The notes: a model not told the origin generated them from the letters alone. A stretch of DNA of 36,834 nt from Clostridiales bacterium UBA6114 (GCA_002423435.1 DIWE01000039.1:1-36834), one strand, 5' to 3'. Positions 16,442 to 24,510 are shown, counted from the stretch's first letter. Numbers and translations: made by a program.

Positions 16442-16936
16442 ATGATTGGCGGCAAATGCATAAAGTTTGGAGACAGCATCAACACGGACCTGATTATCCC
16501 GGGGCGGTATCTCGTCAGCATCGACCCGAAGGAGCTTGCAAAACACGCCTTTGAACCTCTGGGCGAAGAGGTGCAAAAACGGCTCGCCTCTTCCCGGATC
16601 GCGGCGGCCGGCGTCAATTTCGGCTGCGGGAGCGCCCGGGAACAGGCGGCTTCCTGCCTGATCGGGGCCGGGGTCCAGGCGGTGATCGCAAAATCGTTCG
16701 CCAGAGTTTTTTTCAGAAACAGCATCAATACCGGACTTCTTGCCGTGGAATGCCCCGGAGCAGCGGACGCGATCGAAGACGGGGAGGAGGCCTTCATCGA
16801 CACGGCGGCGGGCACGGTGACGGTAGGGGAGCAGGTATTTCACTTCGATCCCTATCCCGAGAGCCTGCGACTGATTCTGGATGCCGGCGGGCTGATTCCC
16901 TATATCGCCAAATATGTGCTGGTGGAGGGCAAATAG
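16442..16936 (+). CDS. Aconitase-superfamily small (swivel) subunit 1, LeuD-like
   Basis: 164 residues, typical of isopropylmalate/homoaconitate-type small subunits. It starts GKCIKFGDSINTDLIIPGRYL, the family opening. It carries the substrate-binding loop NFGCGSAREQAASCLIGAGVQAVIAKSFARVFFRNSINTGLL, where the Ser and Arg of the GSSRE motif are kept. It pairs with the [4Fe-4S] large subunit that starts 3 bases after its stop. Such heterodimers catalyse stereospecific dehydration/rehydration of 2- or 3-hydroxy di- or tricarboxylates. No leuA/leuB genes are nearby, so leucine synthesis is unlikely and a catabolic substrate is inferred from the transporter context. Confidence 0.9.
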   Translation: MIGGKCIKFGDSINTDLIIPGRYLVSIDPKELAKHAFEPLGEEVQKRLASSRIAAAGVNFGCGSAREQAASCLIGAGVQAVIAKSFARVFFRNSINTGLLAVECPGAADAIEDGEEAFIDTAAGTVTVGEQVFHFDPYPESLRLILDAGGLIPYIAKYVLVEGK

Positions 16937-16938
16937 AA

Positions 16939-18219
16939 ATGGGTAAAACGTTTGCGGAAAAAGTAATGGCCAGGGCATCCGGGCTCAGGGAGGTCAGCGC
17001 GGGACAGGTCGTCGATGTTTATCCGGAGCTGATCATGAGCCATGCGGCCAGCTGGCGCTGCATCAAAACGCTCGAAAAGCTGGGCGCCGACAGGCTCTAC
17101 GACGTCAACCGGATCGCCATGGTGATGGATCACCTCTCTCCGGCGCACACGGCCAAAACGGCGGGCGACCACAAGCTTTGCCGGGAATTTGCCCGGCAAA
17201 AGGGAATAAACAGGTTTTACGACGTCGACGCGGGCATCGCGCATGTCGTGCTGATAGAGGACGGACACGTCCGGCCCGGCATGGTGGTGATCGGGACCGA
17301 TTCCCATTCCACGATATACGGGGCGCTCGGGGCCGCGGGAACCGGCGTCGGCTTCAGCGAGGTCACCGCCACCTGGGTTTCGGGCTATCTCTGGATGAAG
17401 GTGCCGGAATCCGTTAAGGTAGTGATTGAGGGCCCGCTTGCAGACGGCACGTCGGCAAAGGACATTATGCTGAAGCTGATCGGTGACTTGACGGCGGACG
17501 GCGCCACATACCTCTCAATCGAGTATCACGGCAGCTACATAAGGGGGCTTTCCGTCTCCGAGCGCATGACGCTTTGCAACCTGTCCATGGAGATGGGCTG
17601 CAAGTTCGCCTATGTGCCGCCGGACGAGGTGACCCGGGCGTATCTTTCGGAGCGGGGCGTCGGACCGGAGGACTACGAGGAGATCTTCCCCGACCCGGAC
17701 GCAAAATACATCAAAACGGTGGTGATCGACGGCAGCAAGCTCGAGCCGCAGATTGCCGGGCCGCACACCGTCGACAAGGTGCAGCCGGTCGGAGAAATCG
17801 CGGGGAAAAAGGTCGATCAGGTCTTTATCGGCTCCTGTGCCAACGCGAAATACGAGGATCTGGCGCTCGCCGCGTCAATTCTGAAGGGTCATAAAACAGC
17901 GCCCGGAGTGCGCCTGATCGTCACGCCCGCGTCAAAGCGTATCCTCGACCGGATGGTCAGGGACGGCATCTTTACCGCGTTTCTCGACAGCGGCGCCTTA
18001 CTGACAAACCCCGGCTGCGGCGGATGCGCGGGCGACGGCGGCAACATGGCCGACGGCGAGGTCACGCTCTCGACCGCGAACCGGAATTTCCCCGGGAGAA
18101 TGGGCAGCTACAATTCCGAAATCTATCTCGGCAGTCCGGCGACGGCGGCGGCGACGGCGATCCGCGGTGCGATCGCGGACCCGCGGGAATTTTTAAGCAA
18201 AGGAGAGGAAAGGGAATGA
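16939..18219 (+). CDS. Aconitase-superfamily large subunit 1 with intact [4Fe-4S] site, LeuC-like
   Basis: 426 residues, close to archaeal-type IPMI/homoaconitase large subunits. The start is ATG 16939, 3 bases after the small-subunit stop, with GGAGG in the upstream coding end; the frame stays open further upstream but only antiparallel to the small-subunit sequence. Active-site motifs are intact: MDHLSPAH, DVDAGIAHVVLIEDG, GTDSHSTIYGALGAAGTGVG, SIEYHG, LSMEMGCK and the cluster ligands Cys300 (IGSCANAKYEDL) and Cys360/Cys363 (NPGCGGCAGD). It should be a functional oxygen-sensitive hydro-lyase with the preceding swivel subunit. Its stop overlaps the next ATG (ATGA), which couples the two large-subunit paralogues. 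Confidence 0.9.
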   Translation: MGKTFAEKVMARASGLREVSAGQVVDVYPELIMSHAASWRCIKTLEKLGADRLYDVNRIAMVMDHLSPAHTAKTAGDHKLCREFARQKGINRFYDVDAGIAHVVLIEDGHVRPGMVVIGTDSHSTIYGALGAAGTGVGFSEVTATWVSGYLWMKVPESVKVVIEGPLADGTSAKDIMLKLIGDLTADGATYLSIEYHGSYIRGLSVSERMTLCNLSMEMGCKFAYVPPDEVTRAYLSERGVGPEDYEEIFPDPDAKYIKTVVIDGSKLEPQIAGPHTVDKVQPVGEIAGKKVDQVFIGSCANAKYEDLALAASILKGHKTAPGVRLIVTPASKRILDRMVRDGIFTAFLDSGALLTNPGCGGCAGDGGNMADGEVTLSTANRNFPGRMGSYNSEIYLGSPATAAATAIRGAIADPREFLSKGEERE

Positions 18220-19472
18220 ACCTGATAGAAAAAATTCTCGCCCGCAAAAGCGGCCGGAAGGAGGTCGTGCCCGGCGAGGTCGTCGTCGCCGACGTCGACT
18301 GCCTGCTCCTGCACGACTTAAGCGGCTACATCACCTCCCGCGTATTTGAAAACGAAGTAAAACGCAAAATGTGCTGCCCAGAGCGGATCGTCATGGTGTT
18401 CGACCACCATTTTTCCCCGCCCAGCGAGGAGCGCGCCAGAATGCTTGAGGAAAACAGGGCTTTTGCGCGGCGGCACGGGATCCATCTTTACGACTGCGGT
18501 TCCGGCAATATTCACCACGTGGGCGTGAGAAAAGGGTTTGTCCGCCCCGGCACCATCGTCGTGGGCTCGGACAGCCATACGCCGGTCCACGGCACCATGG
18601 GATGCTTCGCAGCCGGCCTCGGAAACAACTCCCACGCGGGAACGGTCATGCCGTTCGGCAAAGCATGGTTCAAGGTGCCCCAGACGATCCAGATGAAAAT
18701 CACGGGCACGAACGCGCCCGGCGTCACCGCCCGCGACGCGGCCCTCTGGCTGACCGGCCAGATCGGCGAGGGCGGCGTGGTGTACAAGGCGCTGCATTTC
18801 ACCGGATCGTATATCAAGAGTCTGGAGATATGGGACCGGTGGCTTTTCCCGCTGATCACGATCGACGTCGGCGGCAAATGCGGCTTCATAGACCCGGACG
18901 AAAAGACGATCGCTTTTATCCGGCAGATGACCGATCAGCCGTTTGACGTCGTTACCTCCGACCCCGACTGTGAATACGAGGAGAGAAGAGAATACGACAT
19001 AAGCGGCCTTAAGCCACAGGTGGCGGCGTCCCCCACGCTCGGCAACGTAAAGCCTGTCGGCGAATTTGCGGGCAGACCCGTACAGTGGGCCGAGCTCGGC
19101 GGCCACGGCGGCGGCCGTCTGGAGGATTTCCGCCTGGCGGCGAAAATTCTCAAAGGCCGCAAAATCGCCCCGGGCGTCAAGTTCAACGCGGTCCCGTCGA
19201 GCCGCGAGGTATTTGCGGAGGCTTGCCGCGAGGGGCTGGTCGAGACGCTCTTCGACGCGGGCTGCAGCTGGTTTCCGCCAAGCACCGGATCAAACCAGGC
19301 GATCAACATGGGAGCAATGTCCAAAACGGAAGCGATGGTATCCACCCACGCCCGCAATTTCCCCGGCAGAAACGGCAGTCCCGAAGCGATCATGTACTTA
19401 GGGTCGGCCGCAACCGTGGCGGCTTCCGCCGTAAAGGGACGCATCGCGGATCCTCGGGAATTTTTGATATAG
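18216..19472 (+). CDS. Aconitase-superfamily large subunit 2 without iron-sulfur ligands
   Basis: A 418-residue paralogue of the preceding protein, recognisable along its length (shared endings ARNFPGR, GRIADPREFL). DHHFSPP, GNIHHVGVRKG and VVGSDSHTPVHGTMGCFAAGLGNN are kept. The three [4Fe-4S] cysteines are lost: His297 in LGGHGGGRLEDF, then Thr357 and Asn360 in PPSTGSNQ. The catalytic-Glu region SMEMG has become TIDVGG. The frame is intact, so this is divergence rather than decay. A cluster-free member must use another acid catalyst or metal, or serve a non-catalytic role. The start is ATG 18216, overlapping the upstream stop, with AGGAGAGGAAAGGG before it. It probably pairs with the small subunit at 19485. 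It differs from the known AcnX group, which fuses its domains or keeps cysteines. Confidence 0.85.
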   Translation: MNLIEKILARKSGRKEVVPGEVVVADVDCLLLHDLSGYITSRVFENEVKRKMCCPERIVMVFDHHFSPPSEERARMLEENRAFARRHGIHLYDCGSGNIHHVGVRKGFVRPGTIVVGSDSHTPVHGTMGCFAAGLGNNSHAGTVMPFGKAWFKVPQTIQMKITGTNAPGVTARDAALWLTGQIGEGGVVYKALHFTGSYIKSLEIWDRWLFPLITIDVGGKCGFIDPDEKTIAFIRQMTDQPFDVVTSDPDCEYEERREYDISGLKPQVAASPTLGNVKPVGEFAGRPVQWAELGGHGGGRLEDFRLAAKILKGRKIAPGVKFNAVPSSREVFAEACREGLVETLFDAGCSWFPPSTGSNQAINMGAMSKTEAMVSTHARNFPGRNGSPEAIMYLGSAATVAASAVKGRIADPREFLI

Positions 19473-19484
19473 GAGAATAACGAT

Positions 19485-19979
19485 ATGATAGCTCATGGAC
19501 GCTGCTGGAAATTCGGAGACAACATTCCCACCGATCAGATCGTAAAGGCCGACCGCGTGCTTCTGTCCCTAAACGAGATGGCAAAGCATGTACTGGAAAA
19601 CCTAAATCCCGAATTCCCCTTAAACGTAAAACCAGGGGATATTCTGGTGGCGGGGAAGCATTTCGGCCAGTCCTCCGGCCGGGCCGTCGCACCCAAGGCC
19701 ATCAAGGCCACGGGAGTCGGCGCCGTCGTTGCGGAATACGCGGCCAGGCTTTTTTACAGAAACTGCTTTGAGATCGGACTGCCGATTCTGGAATGCCCCG
19801 GCATTACGGAAGGCGTGAGCGACGGCGACATCCTCTTTGTCGATATGGCGCAGGGCCTCATCCGCAACGAGACGACGGGGCGGGAGTTCCATGCAAAGCC
19901 GATCGACCCTTTTCTGATGGAAATGCTTAAGGCCGGCGGGCTGATCCCGCTGGCGCCGAAGCTTGCAAAAGAGGAATAA
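19485..19979 (+). CDS. Aconitase-superfamily small (swivel) subunit 2, LeuD-like
   Basis: 164 residues, the same length as small subunit 1. ATG at 19485 with AGGAGA 8 bases upstream. Opening GRCWKFGDNIPTDQIVKADRVLL is typical of the family. The substrate loop reads KHFGQSSGRAVAPKAIKATGVGAVVAEYAARLFYRNCFEIGLP: the Ser and Arg positions of GSSRE persist but the following Glu is Ala and an adjacent Gly/Cys is Gln, parallel to the altered large subunit just upstream. It is the last gene of the operon; a strong terminator follows at 20173. Pairing with large subunit 2 is inferred from adjacency and matched divergence. Confidence 0.88.
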   Translation: MIAHGRCWKFGDNIPTDQIVKADRVLLSLNEMAKHVLENLNPEFPLNVKPGDILVAGKHFGQSSGRAVAPKAIKATGVGAVVAEYAARLFYRNCFEIGLPILECPGITEGVSDGDILFVDMAQGLIRNETTGREFHAKPIDPFLMEMLKAGGLIPLAPKLAKEE

Positions 19980-20172
19980 CCCGTAAGCTGCACTCTCCGG
20001 GAGTATCCAATGCCCCACCCTGGATATTCGGCCGAAATCCCTTTATCCATGCGGGCTTCAGGCTTAAAAAGATTTCAGTAAAGATAAAATCTCATACACC
20101 GGAAATTGTGCAGGCGAAACGTCGCTTTTGTTGCTTCGCCTCCGGCGACTTTTCGGACAAATTAAACACGGA

Positions 20173-20216
20173 GGGGGATACGGCGACATAAGTCATTGCC
20201 GTATCCCCCGTTTTTT
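20173..20216 (+). terminator. Terminator of the TRAP/aconitase-type operon
   Basis: A 12-bp perfect stem GGGGGATACGGC / GCCGTATCCCCC, extendable by a G-T and an A-T pair, is followed by TTTTTT at 20211-20216. A weaker hairpin (GAGTATCCA / TGGATATTC) precedes it near 20001-20029. The A-rich other side is weak, so it mainly serves the plus strand. Confidence 0.9.
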
Positions 20217-20243
20217 CGCTGCTTCCGCGTGCGGGCTTAAGCG

Positions 20244-20984
20244 CTATCTTTCCCTTTTCAGCTTGAACAGATATTTATCCGAGATATAGTGCGCGACCTT
20301 ATGCTCAAGGGGAATACCCTCGTTATCGTAAACCATCGTCTCGAGGACGAGCAGCGCCTTGCCTTTTTTCACCTTGAGAATAGCGGACATCTCCTCGCCC
20401 GCGTTGACGGCCTTGATGGACTGGTCGATTCTTCCGATCAACACGCCGGCCCGGTCGTAGAGATCGAAGGTTGAAAACGGCTGGCGACTTTTTTCAAGAG
20501 CTTTCGCGTGCTTGTACATCTCCTCGCCGAGCTCTCTTCTCAGGTAGGAATGGTAATACACGACCGGGTTGTCGTCCCCGAACCCCAGAAGTTTCAGGCA
20601 GCAGATACCCCCGTACAGGTCGGATTCCATCATGGTATCCATTTTGGGCGAATAGGTGCTTGGCTCATACGACAGAATTCTCGTATATCCGGACATGCCG
20701 CTTAACTGAAGCGTCTTCCCAAAGCTCGTGATTTTAACAAGCTCGTTGTGTATCTTGGAAGAGCGGACATAGGTGCCCTTTCCCCGGACGGTATAGACGA
20801 GCTTGTGGTTCTCAAGGATTTCCAGCGCCTTGCGCACGGTGATCAGGCTCACATTGTATTGGTCGCTCAGCTCTTTCTGCGAAGGGAGCTTGGAATCATT
20901 CTTGAGCACATTCTTGAGAATCTGTTCTTCGAGTATATCCTTGAGCTGGGAATACATCGGCTTTGAAGAATTTTGATCGATCAT
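20244..20984 (-). CDS. GntR-family regulator (HutC/UTRA subfamily)
   Basis: 246 residues. The N-terminal winged helix-turn-helix (about 1-75) reads MYSQLKDILEEQILKN...LPSQKELSDQYNVSLITVRKALEILENHKLVYTVRGKGTYV, a textbook GntR domain. The C-terminal UTRA ligand-binding domain (about 95-240) includes LRRELGEEMYKHAKALEKSRQPFSTFDLYDRAGVLIGRIDQSIKA and ALLVLETMVYDNEGIPLEHKVAHYISDKYLF. ATG 20984 is preceded by GAGGAG on the minus strand. UTRA regulators are normally repressors released by a metabolite of the neighbouring pathway, here the divergent atuA-type operon. Palindromes at 21096 and 21207 are likely operators. Confidence 0.93.
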   Translation of the reverse strand: MIDQNSSKPMYSQLKDILEEQILKNVLKNDSKLPSQKELSDQYNVSLITVRKALEILENHKLVYTVRGKGTYVRSSKIHNELVKITSFGKTLQLSGMSGYTRILSYEPSTYSPKMDTMMESDLYGGICCLKLLGFGDDNPVVYYHSYLRRELGEEMYKHAKALEKSRQPFSTFDLYDRAGVLIGRIDQSIKAVNAGEEMSAILKVKKGKALLVLETMVYDNEGIPLEHKVAHYISDKYLFKLKRER

Positions 20985-21095
20985 TTGGGGCTCTCCTCGC
21001 TGTCGTTTCTCTTCGGGCGCGTCATGCGGATCGTGGTATAACAGCCGTCTTTTTCGGTTGCCGCAGCGCGGCAGGGCGAAAAGGACATGAAATCT

Positions 21096-21128
21096 TGGTA
21101 TAATAACCGCTGTGCGGTTATTATACCA
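21096..21128. promoter_or_regulatory. 33-base perfect palindrome over the gntR -10 and start region
   Basis: Arms TGGTATAATAACCGC and GCGGTTATTATACCA with a TGT centre, a 15-bp perfect match. Each strand contains TATAAT. On the minus strand the TATAAT (21125-21120) is the gntR -10. It is a probable autoregulatory operator; an RNA hairpin function is less likely because it lies at the transcription start. Confidence 0.65.
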
Positions 21129-21148
21129 TATGGCCGGCTTTGTATCAA
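21120..21148 (-). promoter_or_regulatory. Sigma-A promoter of gntR
   Basis: Minus strand TTGATA (21148-21143), a 17-base spacer and TATAAT (21125-21120). Transcription would begin near 21113, inside the palindrome. Confidence 0.75.
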
Positions 21149-21193
21149 CCGCGCCGGTTCGGGCATTAGGAAAGAGCTTTGATAAAAAAGGTA

Positions 21194-21222
21194 TTGACTA
21201 ACATAGTATACGTGCGTATAAT
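21194..21222 (+). promoter_or_regulatory. Sigma-A promoter of the atuA-type operon
   Basis: TTGACT (21194-21199), exactly 17 bases, TATAAT (21217-21222). The atuA-like gene starts about 50 bases downstream of the -10. Confidence 0.85.
21207..21220. promoter_or_regulatory. Palindromic operator between -35 and -10 of the atuA-type operon
   Basis: TATACG-TG-CGTATA, perfect 6-base arms, spans the promoter spacer and the start of the -10. A second imperfect site ATGT-TATACAG-ACAT (21223-21237) follows. It shares GTATA half-sites with the palindrome at 21096, so it is the best candidate for GntR repression. Confidence 0.55.
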
Positions 21223-21273
21223 ATGTTATACAGACATAATAAAAGTACCAATAAAATAATGGGAGGTTCACCA

Positions 21274-22644
21274 ATGGGGAAGGAAACGTTGCGAATCCAC
21301 TGTTCCAACGGCCACCTCGGATTTGCGCCGACAAAGGAGGAAAGCTTCTGGATCGGCGCGAAAACGCTGCCCGATTATTACTGCTGCGATTCGGGCAGCG
21401 ACGACATCGGTCCGGTTCCTTTGGGCATGGATAAATGCGCAAGCCATCCGGCGCACCAGATGCACGATCTGGAACTGATGCTGCTCGCTGCGCGGCAGCA
21501 GGGAGTTCCGATGATCATCGGTTCGGCCGGAGATACCGGAACAAACAGCAGGGTAGACATGTACATAGGATTTATCAGGGAAATCGCCAAAAAACACAAC
21601 ATGAAGAAATTCAAGCTCGCCTACTTCTATTCGGAGGTCGACAAGGAATTTCTCCGCCTTAAGCTCGCCGCGGGCGAGACCATCGCGGGACTTGATTCAA
21701 GGCAGTCTCTCACGCTTGACGAGCTCGAAGCGACCGACCGCATCGTGGCGGTCGCCGGCGTCCACCCCTTCATCAAGGCGCTGGAAATGGGCGCCGACGT
21801 CATCATAGGCGGCCGCTCCAGCGACGTCGCGGTCTTTGCCGCTCCCGCAATCCGCGAAGGTTTTCCGGAGAACATCGCTTATTACTGCGGCAAGGTCCTT
21901 GAATGCGCGTCCTTCTGCGCCGAGCCTTACGGGGCCAAGGAAACCGTAATCGGGACCATCACGAAGGACGACGTCAAGGTCACCGCCATGGCCCCGTTCC
22001 AGCGCTGCACCATTGCATCCGTGGCCGGCCATGCGATGTACGAACGCACCAATCCTTACTATGAGTACGTCGCCGGCGGCAAGATGGATATGCGCGAATG
22101 CGTCTACGAGCAGTACGACGAGAGGACCTGCAGGATTACGGGTGCGAAGTTCATCCCCACCGAAGGCAGGATCAGGGTCAAGCTGGAGGGCTCTGCCCGG
22201 GTGGGCTTCCGCTACATGGGCATGGCCGGGATCCGCGACCCTTACACCATCGGGCACATCGACGAAGTCGTCGAATGGGCCAGGTCCCAGGTCCGCGAGC
22301 GCCATCCGGAAGGCGGCTACGACTTAAGCTACCGCATCTTTGGCAAAAACGGCGTCATGGGCGACCTTGAGCCCGTCAAGGAGACCAAGTCCCACGAGCT
22401 GCTGGTCGTGGTGGAAGGCGTTTCCAAGGATAAGGCCCTTGCGGAGGAAGCCACCCTCATCGGCACCCGGCAGATCTTCTATGCCCGCCTGCCCGAAGTG
22501 AAGGGAACCGCCGGTTCCGCCGCTTTCATCCTCGACGAGGTGGTCCCGGTCTCCGACGCTTACCGCTGGACGTTAAACCACACCGTCGAAGTGGACGATC
22601 CGATGGAACTGTTTCCTGTCGGCATGATCGAAATCGGCGAATAA
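21274..22644 (+). CDS. AtuA-family protein (acyclic terpene utilisation domain)
   Basis: A 456-residue member of the AtuA/DUF1446 family: IGSAGDTGTNSRVDMYIGFIREIAKKHN near the start, later GADVIIGGRSSDVAVFAAPAIREGF, CGKVLECASFCAEPYGAKETVIGTI and MAGIRDPYTIGHIDEV. AtuA is named from Pseudomonas citronellol/geraniol degradation, but the family is wider and its reaction is not established; it commonly occurs beside a short DUF4387 protein, as here. The start is ATG 21274 with GGGAGG at 21261-21266; upstream in-frame ATGs (21223, 21259) overlap the -10 or the Shine-Dalgarno. No terpene genes are visible, so a terpene substrate should not be assumed. Confidence 0.85.
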   Translation: MGKETLRIHCSNGHLGFAPTKEESFWIGAKTLPDYYCCDSGSDDIGPVPLGMDKCASHPAHQMHDLELMLLAARQQGVPMIIGSAGDTGTNSRVDMYIGFIREIAKKHNMKKFKLAYFYSEVDKEFLRLKLAAGETIAGLDSRQSLTLDELEATDRIVAVAGVHPFIKALEMGADVIIGGRSSDVAVFAAPAIREGFPENIAYYCGKVLECASFCAEPYGAKETVIGTITKDDVKVTAMAPFQRCTIASVAGHAMYERTNPYYEYVAGGKMDMRECVYEQYDERTCRITGAKFIPTEGRIRVKLEGSARVGFRYMGMAGIRDPYTIGHIDEVVEWARSQVRERHPEGGYDLSYRIFGKNGVMGDLEPVKETKSHELLVVVEGVSKDKALAEEATLIGTRQIFYARLPEVKGTAGSAAFILDEVVPVSDAYRWTLNHTVEVDDPMELFPVGMIEIGE

Positions 22645-22657
22645 GGAGCGTGACACC

Positions 22658-22984
22658 ATGAAAAATGTAAAGCTTGTTGATCTTGCAAAGACAATCCGGA
22701 GCAAAAACGCCGGAACCGACCGCATTACCTTCGACATCATTTTCCGCGATCCCGAAAACTATGAGAAGGTAAAGAAAAGCGGCGTGCTGAACAAGGGCTT
22801 TGTATCTGAACTGTTCGGCATCCCCGAAAGCCGTATCGCCGATTTCGTGGAATTCGACCCGGCTTATGCCATTAAGTTCACCATCAACCGTCTGCGTCCC
22901 TCCGGGTCCTTCGGCGAAGGCGACGTCTTCGGCTGCCAGCAGTATCCGCCGCTGCTTTATGTGGAGATACCCATTGAGGACTGA
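22658..22984 (+). CDS. DUF4387 protein, AtuA partner
   Basis: 108 residues matching the DUF4387 pattern: LVDLAKTIRSKNAGTDRITFDIIF, then FDPAYAIKFTINRLRPSGSFGEGDVFGCQQYPPLLYVEIP. In many genomes this domain is fused to or encoded directly after AtuA, which suggests one complex. The start lies 13 bases after the atuA stop with GGAGCG as Shine-Dalgarno. Its reaction is unknown. Confidence 0.85.
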   Translation: MKNVKLVDLAKTIRSKNAGTDRITFDIIFRDPENYEKVKKSGVLNKGFVSELFGIPESRIADFVEFDPAYAIKFTINRLRPSGSFGEGDVFGCQQYPPLLYVEIPIED

Positions 22985-23013
22985 TTTTCCCGGCTGAGAA
23001 AGGAGGGATTGCC

Positions 23014-24510
23014 ATCTCCATCCAGGTCATCATTATCCTCGTGTATTTTGCTTTAACGGTTGCGATCGGCGTATGGTCGTCCAAACGGTCAAAAAGCGCC
23101 TCTGCGTTCCACGGGGTCGGCATGGGGGTTGCGATGATCGTGTGCGCCTCCACCGGCGAGTGGCTCGGCGGCACGGCGACAACCGGCGTCTCGGAATACG
23201 GGTTCGATTACGGCCTCTCCGGAGCCTGGTACACCATCGCAAACGGCGTCGGAATCATCTTTCTCGCCATGCTGTTCGCAGAGCTGTATCGGAGCCTGGG
23301 TCATGTGACCGTGCCGGCCATCATCGGACACTTTCTGGGCTTAAAAGTCCAAACCGTTTCCAGCGTTTTCCTTATCTTCGTGATGATTGCCGTCGGCATC
23401 TCACAGATGATTGCCGCGGGCTCGCTCGGCGTTTCGCTCATCGGGCTTGATTTCAACGTCTCCGTGATCGTCTTTGCCGTCGTATTTATTGTGTACACCC
23501 TGGCAGGCGGCATGAACGCGGTGGCCTCCACAAACGTCATGCACCTTGTTGTGATGTATGGCGGCGTCATTTTAGGCATCGTCCTGGCACTTCAAAAGGC
23601 GGGGGGCGTCGTCGGCTTCGTTTCGGGCGTCGCTGCCGTGGAAGCGGCGGAAACGGGCAAGCGCTATTTCAGCATGTTTTCCATCGGCATACCGAAGGTT
23701 TCCTCCTGGATCATCGCTTCGCTTTTGGGAGCCTGCACGGCGCAGGCCGGCATTCAGCCGGTACTCGCGGCGAAGGACGTTCCCGCCGCGAAGAAAGCCT
23801 GTGTCTATGCCGCTTTCGCGGTCGCCCCGTTCGGCCTGTTTACCTCTGCGCTGGGCATGATCGCCAAGGTCATGTCACATAACGGGACGCTGACGGATAC
23901 CGCCGGAAAGGTCGTCACGGACGGCAAGCTGGCGCTGCCGACCCTGATGATGAATATGCCGCCGCTCGCGGGCGGCCTGGTGCTGGCTTCCATACTGGCG
24001 GCCGTTCTTTCCACGGTGTCGCCGCTGATCCTGGCGGCGGGCACCATGATGACCAAGGACATTTATCAGGGCATATACAGGTCCGACGCCTCCGACCGAC
24101 AGGTGCTTCGGGTCTCCCGTATCACTACCGCGGCCTCCGGCGTCGTCTGCGCGGGGCTCGCGATCCTTTTCAACACCTTCGGCATCCGGGTATTGGATAT
24201 CGTCTACTTTGCCTATTCCATGCGGGGGGCCCTGTTCATCGTGGTCCTGCTGGGCATCTACTACAAACGCACATCCGAGAAGGGCGCTGTTTATAGTATA
24301 GTCAGCACAGCGGCAATTGGAGGATTCTGGGTGATCTACAATGCCGTCACCGGACACTTTCCGGTACATCCAAGCATCACGGAAACCTATGTCTCCGTTG
24401 TCACCGCATTCGTGACTACCGTCATCTTCAGCGCGATCTTTAAAAAGGACCGGACTGCCGCCCTGAAGGATGCTGCCGCAACTCCAAAGGATACCGCCGC
24501 GTTCCTTTAA
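23014..24510 (+). CDS. Sodium:solute symporter (SSS family), apparent ATC start
   Basis: Roughly 498-residue, 12-14-helix Na+-coupled carrier. Family features: STGEWLGGTATTGVSEYGFDYGLSGAWYT, the helix VFAVVFIVYTLAGGMNAVASTNVMHLVVMYGGV and a STVSPLILAAGTMMTKDIY segment typical of SSS proteins. The first helix (IQVIIILVYFALTVAIGVW) begins before the first canonical start, GTG 23041, which would cut it in half. AGGAGG at 23001-23006 sits 7 bases before ATC 23014, where an ATG would be expected; ATT 23008 and CTG 22981 are the only other in-frame options. So this is either a rare ATC start, a mutated start or a base error. It probably imports the substrate of the AtuA pathway. Confidence 0.82.
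   Translation: MSIQVIIILVYFALTVAIGVWSSKRSKSASAFHGVGMGVAMIVCASTGEWLGGTATTGVSEYGFDYGLSGAWYTIANGVGIIFLAMLFAELYRSLGHVTVPAIIGHFLGLKVQTVSSVFLIFVMIAVGISQMIAAGSLGVSLIGLDFNVSVIVFAVVFIVYTLAGGMNAVASTNVMHLVVMYGGVILGIVLALQKAGGVVGFVSGVAAVEAAETGKRYFSMFSIGIPKVSSWIIASLLGACTAQAGIQPVLAAKDVPAAKKACVYAAFAVAPFGLFTSALGMIAKVMSHNGTLTDTAGKVVTDGKLALPTLMMNMPPLAGGLVLASILAAVLSTVSPLILAAGTMMTKDIYQGIYRSDASDRQVLRVSRITTAASGVVCAGLAILFNTFGIRVLDIVYFAYSMRGALFIVVLLGIYYKRTSEKGAVYSIVSTAAIGGFWVIYNAVTGHFPVHPSITETYVSVVTAFVTTVIFSAIFKKDRTAALKDAAATPKDTAAFL

Noticed and set aside
16750..16938. N-terminal extension of aconitase-type large subunit 1
   Set aside because: This part overlaps the small-subunit gene in another frame and gives Arg/Gly-rich nonsense; homology starts at ATG 16939.
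18024..18215. N-terminal extension of aconitase-type large subunit 2
   Set aside because: It overlaps the end of large subunit 1 in another frame; the family N-terminus begins at ATG 18216 with a Shine-Dalgarno.
16442..19979. Leucine biosynthesis (leuCD) operon
   Set aside because: No leuA or leuB, two subunit sets, one with altered cluster residues, and a TRAP importer upstream point to catabolism.
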